Assembly (NCBI GenBank): GCA_036704825.1
Contig: JAUBSN010000043.1
Coordinates: 4,182 to 68,181 of the forward strand
DNA length: 64,000 nucleotides
From: Microcoleus sp036704825
Lineage (GTDB): Bacteria > Cyanobacteriota > Cyanobacteriia > Cyanobacteriales > Microcoleaceae
Reading direction: 5' to 3'
Of this stretch, positions 34,105-43,100 are shown one piece after another. The notes beneath the pieces were generated by a model. The model was not told where the DNA came from, made no database searches, and worked only from the letters and a program-made list of their open reading frames with translations. Made by a program: the position numbers and the translations under genes. Numbering within the stretch: position 1 is the first letter of the stretch; each line of letters begins with the position of its first letter.

Positions 34105-35856
34105 ATGCAACTAGCTCATAAAGATTTGCTACAACAAATAGCCCGACTATCGGAAACTTATGCTAATTTGGCCGATCGCCTATCCCAAGCAGCAAAACAA
34201 CTGCAAGACTCGGGCCTTCCTCCCTCTGACAGCTTGCTGCAGGAAGTAGCAGCCTACAGCCGCAACTTTGCTGCAGTCCAAAAACAAGCTCTCGAACTCA
34301 ACAAATCCGCGATCGCACCGGGGGAAATTGCTTCCCTCAAAGACATTCAAAACTTAGTCGAGACTGCCGCAGCTTCTGAAGGTAAAGCAGAAATTCGCGA
34401 TGCAGCATTGAAAGCGATCGATCGAGTATTGGCGATCGCCCACCGCGAACAAAGCGACTTCGCCCCCTTGCAATCAGTTCATGCCAGAGCCCGCGAACTG
34501 CAGCGCGCGATTTCCGAATCAACCCCAACTCAACTGCATTCCGACGCCGAATCCTTAGTCAGCGGCAAACACCCAGTTTCAGCAGTGCTCGCCCTAGTGG
34601 AACAGCAAGACAAATTAGATGACGAACAGTGGGTCATTCTCGAAGAAACAGTCAGCGCCGCTTTTGGCAAACAAATAGCCGTAGCCATTTCCAGAGGCAA
34701 ATTAACCATTGCTGAGATGGTAAAAGCAGTACCTGCAAAAGTCGAACCCGCATTTAAAGCAGCGCCAGAACAAAAAATCAGCCCCGAACCTTTGCCAGAA
34801 GTGATTGTCATCCCGTCAGGAAATGTGGCACCCAAACAAGTTACAGTGGCGCCACAGATCCAGATTTTGGAATCCCCCGCACCTTCGGCCCCCATGCACG
34901 AGGTAATTATTGTTCCCAGCGTGGAAGTACCTAAGTCTCTTCAGACAACCGGTTCGGGGAACATTGTTTTTGGGGCACCTCGGGACATTCAACCAGCGGT
35001 GGCAGTAGAGGGCGGTTTGGGAATCAAAGTTTTGGTGCACATTCAGGGGATTGGCGATCGAACTTTCGGTTCTCAAGAATACGCCGGTTCTAAGGGTCAA
35101 GGGCGGCGCGTCGAAGGATTTGCGATTAATATCGACCCGCCAATTCCCGGCTTAAAGGTCGAGTACATGGCTCACGTCGAAGGTGTTGGGGATACTCCTT
35201 GGCTTAGCGAAGGAGAATTGGCAGGTTTTCGGGGTCAAGCGAAACGAATTGAGGGATTTGCGGTGCGGTTGAGCGGGCCGCAAGCTGATAAGTACGACGT
35301 ATTTTATAGCGCTCACATTCAGAATATCGGCGACACCGACGTGTCCTCCAACGGCGCATATTGCGGCACTCGCGGCAAAGCTTTGAGAATCGAGGGTATC
35401 AAAGTTTGGATCGCGCCGTCTGAGAGTTCCCAAGTTGCGGCGCCTGTGGGTTTAAAAGTGTTGGCGCACATTCAAGGAATTGGCGATCGAACTTTTAGCG
35501 ATCGAGAATATGCCGGCACACGCGCTCAAGGTCGCCGCGTCGAAGGATTTCAAATTAAAATCGAGCCCCCCGTTCCCGGTTTAAATTTGCAGTACATGGC
35601 TCACGTTGAAGGAGTTGGCGACACTGCTTGGATCTCGGAAGGGGAGCTAGCTGGCTTCCGGGGCAAAGCGAAGCGCATCGAAGGATTTGCCGCGCGGCTG
35701 ACAGGGCCGCAAGCTGATAAATACGACGTATTTTATACGGCTCACATCCAGAATGTAGGCGATACTCCGGTTACTGCTAACGGTCAATATTGCGGCACTC
35801 GCGGCAAAGGTTTGAGGGTTGAGGGGATGACGGTTTGGGTTGAGCCGAAAGGGTAA
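34105..35856 (+). CDS. Helical protein with six ChW-like repeats lacking the tryptophan
   Basis: The protein has 583 residues. Residues 1-205 are predicted helical and coiled-coil-like; 210-300 form a Pro/Val-rich linker. From about 308 two near-identical blocks of three repeats follow. Each repeat reads roughly AHxxxxGD, then AGxxGxxxRxEGFxxxI/L, as in MAHVEGVGD and RIEGFAVRL. This matches the clostridial hydrophobic W (ChW) repeat, known from surface proteins of Firmicutes, except that the signature GW is GD in all six. No signal peptide is seen. It probably binds a ligand or partner through the repeats. Confidence 0.8.
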   Translation: MQLAHKDLLQQIARLSETYANLADRLSQAAKQLQDSGLPPSDSLLQEVAAYSRNFAAVQKQALELNKSAIAPGEIASLKDIQNLVETAAASEGKAEIRDAALKAIDRVLAIAHREQSDFAPLQSVHARARELQRAISESTPTQLHSDAESLVSGKHPVSAVLALVEQQDKLDDEQWVILEETVSAAFGKQIAVAISRGKLTIAEMVKAVPAKVEPAFKAAPEQKISPEPLPEVIVIPSGNVAPKQVTVAPQIQILESPAPSAPMHEVIIVPSVEVPKSLQTTGSGNIVFGAPRDIQPAVAVEGGLGIKVLVHIQGIGDRTFGSQEYAGSKGQGRRVEGFAINIDPPIPGLKVEYMAHVEGVGDTPWLSEGELAGFRGQAKRIEGFAVRLSGPQADKYDVFYSAHIQNIGDTDVSSNGAYCGTRGKALRIEGIKVWIAPSESSQVAAPVGLKVLAHIQGIGDRTFSDREYAGTRAQGRRVEGFQIKIEPPVPGLNLQYMAHVEGVGDTAWISEGELAGFRGKAKRIEGFAARLTGPQADKYDVFYTAHIQNVGDTPVTANGQYCGTRGKGLRVEGMTVWVEPKG

Positions 35857-35903
35857 AAATTGAGAATGAATGGAAAATTTGCCGTTGCATTTTCCATTGA
35901 TTT

Positions 35904-35970
35904 AAAACCGGGTTTTTTTACCAAAATATGCCTAGACAGCGAGGGGTCGAGGTGAAAAAGCCCGGTTTTT
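35904..35970 (+). terminator. Possible terminator after the ChW-like gene
   Basis: A 9-base inverted repeat (AAAACCGGG with CCCGGTTTT) encloses a 48-base loop and is followed by a T-run on the plus strand. The large loop makes it a weaker candidate. It lies between convergent genes. Confidence 0.4.
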
Positions 35971-35998
35971 TTAGTATGAAAATACGGTCAATTTTGTG

Positions 35999-36334
35999 CT
36001 AATGGTGCAGCAGGTGCGATAAGCTTTCGATAGTATGACCGATCGCACTTGCTGCAGATTCGCAAGCAGCAGCTTCGGAGGCGCAGTGGCAGGCGTGGAG
36101 TGCGTTTCCGACAGCCTGACTCCCTCCCTCCACCGCATCGGCACCAAATTGACCGCGATATGTTTCTTTGACCATTTCAGCTTGAATTTTGCTGGTGGTC
36201 TCTTCGGGATTCGTTTCCCAATTGCGGATTGTTTGGACAATCTCTATCCCAGCCCAAATAAACATTCCGAGGACGACCGCACCAATCAAATATCCCATAG
36301 CTTTCTTTAAAGGTTGAGGTTTGCTGTAGCTCAT
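35999..36334 (-). CDS. Small membrane protein of unknown function
   Basis: The 111-residue protein starts MSYSKPQPLKKAMGYLIG. It has one membrane helix (about 14-33, LIGAVVLGMFIWAGIEIV) then a soluble Ala/His/Cys-containing tail (ALHACHCASEAAACESAASAIGH), which could bind metal but matches no motif I know. It is convergent with the ChW-like gene. Not recognised. Confidence 0.6.
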   Translation of the reverse strand: MSYSKPQPLKKAMGYLIGAVVLGMFIWAGIEIVQTIRNWETNPEETTSKIQAEMVKETYRGQFGADAVEGGSQAVGNALHACHCASEAAACESAASAIGHTIESLSHLLHH

Positions 36335-36750
36335 CTAGGGCAGCGGTTGCCAGCAGACAGGATGCAAATCATTGCTGTTGAGTGCTGATGTCAGCCTATT
36401 ATAGCAGATGTTGAAGGCTTTAGTTATTCTTGAGAGAAGAAAGTCGATCGCCAAGAGAATATTAAGCACTTTTCACATTTACAGGCTGTGGAATTACACG
36501 GTTGCTGAACGGGAAATGCTCTTGGGCGGCGCTACCCGTAAAATGTATCATAGATACTTTACAGGGCGGTAGAGTTTGAGTTAGCATCGGCTGAGCCGAT
36601 CAAATATTACAGCCAAAAACAAAATATTACGATCGGATGCACGCGATCGACAATTTTACCGTGCTTGGAGATGAATAGTTACTTGAAAAAGCCTTAAAAA
36701 TCAGGCTACAGTTGCTCAAAAGTCTTTTCCATCAATACTTACATATAAAT
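36335..36750. other. Intergenic region upstream of the NRPS-PKS cluster
   Basis: These 416 bases hold no gene and few repeats. They presumably contain the promoter of the biosynthetic cluster and of the divergent small membrane protein gene. No convincing -10/-35 or operator could be assigned. An in-frame TTG at 36712 would lengthen the NRPS by 13 residues. Confidence 0.5.
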
Positions 36751-39700
36751 ATGTCATTGCCAGCAGACAATCGCCCGCAATCCGCAACTACTGATAGTGA
36801 ATCTTCCTATCAACTTTCACCGATACAGCAGGGAATGTTGTTCGACAGCCTTTCGGGTCAACAATCAGGGATAGATATCGAACAAGCGATCTGCAGCATC
36901 CGCGAAAATTTGAATGTTTCAGCTTTCCTCAAAGCTTGGCAGCAAATAGTGCAGCGGCATCCCATCTTGAGAACCAGCTTTTCTTGGTCGGGTAAAGAAG
37001 TTCCCCTGCAAATGGTACATCACCAAGTTGAACTCCCAAGCGTTGAGCAAGACTGGCGAAATTTGTCGGAGGGCGATCGCGCCAACCAACTCGAAACGTA
37101 TTTGGAAGCCGATCGCCTGCAAGGCTTTGACCTAAATCAACCCCCACTGATGCGTTTGGCTTGGTTCCGCTGCTCGGAAACCGAGTACAAACTGATCTGG
37201 ACTTATCACCACATTTTGCTTGACAGTACCTCTGCAATCGTTGTTTTGCAAGAAGTTTTTAGCTTTTACGAATCTCTGTGTGCCGATCGACCGTTAGAAT
37301 TACAACCGCCCCGTTGCGATCGAGATTTTATCGAGTGGACGCAGCAGCCAGACATCTCAAAAGCCGAAACATTCTGGAAACAATACTTAAGCGGTTTCAG
37401 CGCTCCTACCCCTCTGGTTGGGGATTTTTCACGAGCCGGCAAGATGCCCGTTTTACCAGGAAATTCATCAGTTGTGGAACAGGCATCTGGTCTGTTCGCG
37501 ACACCAACAGAAAATTTATCAGCAGAAGCAGAAATCCGGCTTTCTAGCAGCGTAACCGCAGCCTTAAACTCCCTCATTCAAGAACAGCAACTAACCCTAA
37601 ATACCCTGCTGCAAGGAGCGTGGGCTTTACTTTTGAGCCGCTGTTCCGGTTCAGAAGATGTAGTATTTGGAACTATTTGCAACAGCCGATCGCAGAATCT
37701 AGAAAACGCAGAATCAGCGGTAGGATTATTCATAAATACTTTGCCGTTTCGGGTAATTGTATCTCCTGATTTACCAGCGATCGACTGGCTCAAACAACTG
37801 CAAACTCAGTGGACGGAATTTCAAGAATACGGGAACGTGCCGCTGGCAAAAACTCAAGAATGGAGCGAGATTCCCCGCGGCACAGCTTTATTTGAAAGCC
37901 TGCTAGTAGTTGAAAAATATCACATTAACTCTGCCTTGCAAGCTCTGGGCGGCAACTGGCAAAACCGAGAATTTCAGCTTTTAGAACAGACAAGTTTTCC
38001 CCTAACTGTTTACGCATACGGGGGAACAGAACTGCTGTTGAAAATTGCGGGCGATCGCCAGCGGTTCGATCCGATCGCCATTACCCGAATGTTGGGACAC
38101 CTGCAAACTTTGCTAGAAAGTATAGCCGCGAATCCCCAGCAGAAAATCAGCAAATTGTCAATGCTGACAGCAGCCGAACTTGCTCAGTTGCAGGAGTGGA
38201 ATCAAACTCAAGCAAATTATCCGCAAGACAAATGCGTTCACCAATTATTTGAAGCACAAGTCGAGCGATCGCCCGATGCCATTGCCGCCGTTTTTTCCCA
38301 AAATTCCCAACAGCAACTCACCTACCGGGAACTCAATTCCAAAGCCAATCAACTAGCCCGCTACTTGCAGCAATTAGGCGTCGGACCCGATGTTTTAGTA
38401 GCTATTTGCATGGAACGTTCCTTAGAAATTGCGATCGCCGTTTTAGGCGTTCTCAAAGCAGGCGCAGCTTACGTTCCCCTAGATCCAGCCTACCCCCAAG
38501 AACGGCTGACCTTCATGTTAGCCGACACCCAAGCTCCCGTTATCCTCACTCAATCTCACTTAGTGTCGGGGCTGCCCCCACATCAAGCCCGCGCCGTTTG
38601 CTTGGACGCAGACTGGGAAACAATCGGCAGTCACAGCACGGAAAACCCAGCTAGCAGCGTCTCCCCCCAAAATTTAACTTATACAATATATACATCAGGT
38701 TCCACAGGCAAACCCAAAGGAGTTCCCCTCCCGCACCGCGCCCTAGTCAACCTAATTGCGTGGCAACTGCAAAACTCCAGCCTTGAGGGCCCAGCCAAAA
38801 CCCTGCAATTTGCATCTCTCAGCTTCGATGTCTCGTTTCAAGAAATGTTCTGTACTTGGTGTGCCGGTGGTACCCTCGTTTTCATCACAGAAGAAATCCG
38901 GCGAGATGCCCAAAGTTTGTTGCAGCTAATCGACAAACAAAAGATTCAAAGACTATTTCTCCCTTTCATTGCCCTGCAACACTTAGCCGAAGCAGCCGAT
39001 ACCTATCAGCTAGTACCCAAATCGCTGCGCGAAGTAGTCACCGCCGGCGAACAGTTGCAAGTCAACCGTTACATAGCCAGTTTCTTTCAACAGCTAGAAA
39101 ACTGTACCCTGCACAATCAATACGGCCCCTCCGAGAGCCACGTTGTAACAGCTTATACCCTCGCAGGCCCGCCCGGAGATTGGCCCGCACTGCCTCCGAT
39201 CGGCCGCCCTATTGCCAACACCCAGATATATCTGTTACAAAAAGATGGTGAGCCTATACCTTTAGGAGTAGGGGGAGAACTGTACATCGGGGGTATCTGT
39301 TTGGCCCGGGGCTATCTCAACCGGCCGGACTTGACTGCTGAAAAATTTATTCCCAATCCTTTTAAACACAATGAAATACGCGATATCGAGGATGAAGCAG
39401 ATCGCCTTTACAAAACAGGAGATTTAGCCCGCTACCTGCCCGACGGTAATATCGAGTACATCGGGCGGATTGACGGCCAAGTCAAAATTCGCGGCTTCCG
39501 CATAGAGTTGGGAGAAATCGAAACCGCACTGGCAAAACATCGCGCCGTCAAACAAGCTGTGGTGCTGGCGCGGGAAGACGAACCGGGGGACAAACGACTG
39601 GTTGCATACATAGTTGCTAATCCAGAGGAGCAATTGGCAATAGCCGACCTCCGCCCTTACCTGCAAGGGCAACTCCCAGATTACATGGTGCCTGCGATTT

Positions 39701-40125
39701 TTATGACTGTTGAGGCGATGCCGAAGACGCCCAGCGGGAAAATCGACCGCCGCGCCCTGCCGGCACCTGACTCGCAGCGACAAGAACAGTCCCAGAGTTA
39801 CGCTGCACCGCAAAGCGAGTTGGAGCGTTTGCTGGCGGGTGTTTGGTCTAAGCTGCTGAAACTCGATCGCGTCGGAATTCACGACAATTTCTTCGAGATA
39901 GGAGGAAATTCTCTGATGACGCTGCAAGTTGCAGTACAAGTCCGGGATCTATTATCGACAGACTTGCCAGTTGTCAAATTGTTCCAGCATCCGACGATCG
40001 CCCAATTGGCCAATTATTTAAATCAGGGAAAGAGTGCAAGTCCATCTACTAATAAATTTCAAGATAGGGCCGATCGGCAAAAAGCAGCTTTTAAACGGCA
40101 AAAGCAATCTACCAAAAAACCCTAA
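36751..40125 (+). CDS. Nonribosomal peptide synthetase, C-A-PCP module
   Basis: This 1124-residue protein starts at ATG 36751 (MSLPADNRPQ). The condensation domain (about 20-450) begins YQLSPIQQGMLFDSL and has HHILLDS, with His154 and Asp158; the usual Gly after Asp is Ser. The adenylation domain (about 480-960) has YTSGSTGKPKG, FDVSFQEMF, NQYGPSES, GELYIGG, YKTGDLARYLPDG and KTPSGKIDRRALP. The binding-pocket residues I extract are D-V-Q-F-V-A-Q-V-V(-K), closest in my memory to proline-type codes. The PCP has Ser1054 in IGGNSLMTL. With no upstream module here, the C domain may be acyl-accepting. The gene ends 3 bases before the PKS gene. Confidence 0.93.
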   Translation: MSLPADNRPQSATTDSESSYQLSPIQQGMLFDSLSGQQSGIDIEQAICSIRENLNVSAFLKAWQQIVQRHPILRTSFSWSGKEVPLQMVHHQVELPSVEQDWRNLSEGDRANQLETYLEADRLQGFDLNQPPLMRLAWFRCSETEYKLIWTYHHILLDSTSAIVVLQEVFSFYESLCADRPLELQPPRCDRDFIEWTQQPDISKAETFWKQYLSGFSAPTPLVGDFSRAGKMPVLPGNSSVVEQASGLFATPTENLSAEAEIRLSSSVTAALNSLIQEQQLTLNTLLQGAWALLLSRCSGSEDVVFGTICNSRSQNLENAESAVGLFINTLPFRVIVSPDLPAIDWLKQLQTQWTEFQEYGNVPLAKTQEWSEIPRGTALFESLLVVEKYHINSALQALGGNWQNREFQLLEQTSFPLTVYAYGGTELLLKIAGDRQRFDPIAITRMLGHLQTLLESIAANPQQKISKLSMLTAAELAQLQEWNQTQANYPQDKCVHQLFEAQVERSPDAIAAVFSQNSQQQLTYRELNSKANQLARYLQQLGVGPDVLVAICMERSLEIAIAVLGVLKAGAAYVPLDPAYPQERLTFMLADTQAPVILTQSHLVSGLPPHQARAVCLDADWETIGSHSTENPASSVSPQNLTYTIYTSGSTGKPKGVPLPHRALVNLIAWQLQNSSLEGPAKTLQFASLSFDVSFQEMFCTWCAGGTLVFITEEIRRDAQSLLQLIDKQKIQRLFLPFIALQHLAEAADTYQLVPKSLREVVTAGEQLQVNRYIASFFQQLENCTLHNQYGPSESHVVTAYTLAGPPGDWPALPPIGRPIANTQIYLLQKDGEPIPLGVGGELYIGGICLARGYLNRPDLTAEKFIPNPFKHNEIRDIEDEADRLYKTGDLARYLPDGNIEYIGRIDGQVKIRGFRIELGEIETALAKHRAVKQAVVLAREDEPGDKRLVAYIVANPEEQLAIADLRPYLQGQLPDYMVPAIFMTVEAMPKTPSGKIDRRALPAPDSQRQEQSQSYAAPQSELERLLAGVWSKLLKLDRVGIHDNFFEIGGNSLMTLQVAVQVRDLLSTDLPVVKLFQHPTIAQLANYLNQGKSASPSTNKFQDRADRQKAAFKRQKQSTKKP

Positions 40126-40128
40126 TTT

Positions 40129-43100
40129 ATGACAAATTCGCAGGAAAACTCAGAACTTGACGGGATTGCCATTATTGGCATGGCCGGCCGCTTTCCCGGC
40201 GCTGCCAGTGTCGGTGAACTGTGGCAGAATTTGTGCGGCGGGGTGGAGTCCACAACCTTGTTCGGCGACGCGGAACTAGACCCCAGCATTGACCCCAATC
40301 TCAGACAAAATCCGAATTACGTCAAAGCTAGAGGAATTATTGACGGTGCCGATCGCTTTGACGCAGCATTTTTCGGCGTGAGTACCCGCGAAGCCGAAAT
40401 TACCGACCCGCAGCAGCGCGTTTTTTTGGAAATAGCTTGGGCCGCCCTAGAAAATGCAGGCTGCGATCCGAATACCTTCAACGGCTCGATCGGAGTTTAC
40501 GCCGGCACGGGCAACAATACTTATTTTCCCAACAACATCGCCGGACGATCGGACGTAATTTCCCGCGCGGGCGAGTTTCAGGTGATGGTAGCCAACGAAA
40601 AAGACTACATTGCTACCCGCACATCCTACAAGCTGAATCTCAAAGGGCCGAGCGTCAGCGTGCATACCGCTTGCTCTACATCATTAGTTGCAGTTTGTCA
40701 AGCTTTTTATGCTTTGATGAGCTACCAGTGCGACTTAGCCCTGGCCGGCGGGATATCAATTACGGTGCCCCAAAATAGCGGTTATTTGTATCAAGAAGGG
40801 GGGATGTTCTCCAGCGACGGACACTGCAAACCTTTCGACGCCAAGGCTGAAGGAACCGTGTTCGGCAACGCTGCCGGGGCTGTTGTACTCAAGCGTTTGG
40901 AAGAAGCGATCGCCGACAGAGATACCATCTATGCCGTAATTCGCGGAGTCGGGCTCAACAACGACGGGGCAGCCAAAGTCAGCTTTGCCGCACCCAGCGT
41001 AGACGGCCAAGCAGACGCGATCGCGATGGCGCACGCGATGGCGGACGTAGATCCCGAAACGATATCCTACGTCGAAACCCACGGCACGGCAACCCCCCTG
41101 GGCGATCCGATCGAAATAGAAGCGCTAACTCAGGCTTTTGCCCTGAAAACAGCAGCCAAACAATTTTGCGCGATCGGCTCCGTTAAAAGCAACTTCGGAC
41201 ACACGATCGCCGCGGCGGGAGTCACAGGGCTGATCAAAACAGCTTTAGCCCTCAAACACCAGCAAATACCCGCCACTCTGCACTTCGAGCAACCGAATCC
41301 AGCCATTGATTTTGCCAACAGTCCCTTCTACGTCAACGCCGAACTCTCGGAGTGGAAAGCCGGCAAAACGCCCAGAAGAGCGGGTGTCAGTTCGTTTGGT
41401 GTCGGCGGTACCAACGCTCACGTTGTCCTCGAAGAAGCGCCCGCGCTGGAACCGTCAAGCCCTTCTCGCCCGCGGCAGTTGCTGCTGCTGTCGGCAAAAA
41501 CAGCATCTGCTTTGGACGCAGCTACCGCAAATTTGCGATCGCACCTCGCCCAAAACCCGGAGATCGATCTCGCCGATGCTGCTTACACCCTGCAAACCGG
41601 GCGGCAAGCCTTCAATTACCGGCGCTTCGCTGTTTGCAGCGATCGCGCCGATGCCGTCGAGGTACTCGAATCCCTGCCGCCGCTGCGTACAGCAACCCGC
41701 TGCACCGAAGCTAGAAATCCGGCAGTAATCTTCATGTTTCCGGGACAAGGGTCGCAATACGTCAATATGGGCTTGAATTTGTACGAATCCGAGCCTTTAT
41801 TCCGCGAAACAGTCGATCGCTGCGCCGAAATTTTGCAGCCGCACCTCGGACGAGATTTGCGGAAAGTCCTGTATCCCGGCAGCGATGAAACCACAGCAGC
41901 CGAATCGCTGCGCCAAACTTTCTTGACTCAGCCTGCGATATTTACCGTAGAATACGCGCTTTCCAAGCTGTGGCAGAGTTGGGGCGTCACTCCCCAAGGT
42001 GCGATCGGGCACAGCATCGGCGAATTTGTCGCGGCAACGATCGCCGGCGTGTTTTCCCTGGAAGATGCCTTGATGCTGGTGGCAGCGAGAGGGCGCTTGA
42101 TGCAAGATTTGCCGGGGGGTTCGATGCTGTCGGTGCGGTTGCCTGCTGCCGAAGTAGAAGGGCGGTTGAGCGCGGATTTGGCAGTGGCGGCGGTGAATGC
42201 GCCGGATTTGTGCGTTGTTTCCGGGCCGACGGAGGCGATCGCACTTTTCCAGCAGCAATTAGAAAGCGAAAGCGTTGTCTGCAAACAACTGCACACTTCC
42301 CACGCTTTTCATTCGCCGATGGTAGATTCGATCGTCGAACCTTTCGCCGAATATGTCAAAAAAGTGCAGTTGTCAGCGCCAACTATCCCATTTGTTTCTA
42401 CTGTAACTGCTAGTTGGATAACAGCGAAACAAGCAACAGATCCGATGTATTGGGCGCGGCATTTGCGGGCGACAGTGCGTTTTGCCGACGGGATCAAAGA
42501 GCTTTGGCAAGATCCGAACCGGATACTTTTGGAAGTCGGGCCGAGAACAACGGCTGCTACTTTAGCTCGCAAACAAGCCAAAGATTTGAAAAAACAAGTT
42601 GCCATTTCTTCCCTCAGCGACAGCCCTGAAAATCAAACTGAATGGGCGGCTTTATTGAGTGCAGCCGGACAACTTTGGCTTTGCGGAGTATCGATCGACT
42701 GGCAGAGTTTTTATCAGGAAGAAACGCGCGATCGCCTTCCCTTGCCGACTTATCCGTTCGAGAGCAAGCGTTTCTGGATCGAACCGAAAGTGGGAGAGGG
42801 GGAGATGGGGAGAGGGGGAGATGGGGAGAGGGGGAGATGGGGAGAGGGGGAGAATTCCCAATTCCCGATGCCAGATTCCCAATTCCCTATTACCACTTCC
42901 CAACAATCAACAGTCAACAGTCAACAGTCAACAGTCAACAATCAATTACCAATGCCAAATTCACAGGTTGAAACCCAAGTAGCAGCGCGCAAATACCGAC
43001 TGATTCCTGTAATTAAAAATATACTCGAAGAAACTTCTGGCGAGGATTTAGGCAGTGTTGATGAGGACTTAACTTTCCTAGAAATGGGTTTGGATTCTCT

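Noticed and set aside
42642..42982. Two extra open frames across the PKS repeat block
   Set aside because: They are by-products of the repeat arrays being free of stops in all frames; they are used only to reason about frameshift outcomes.
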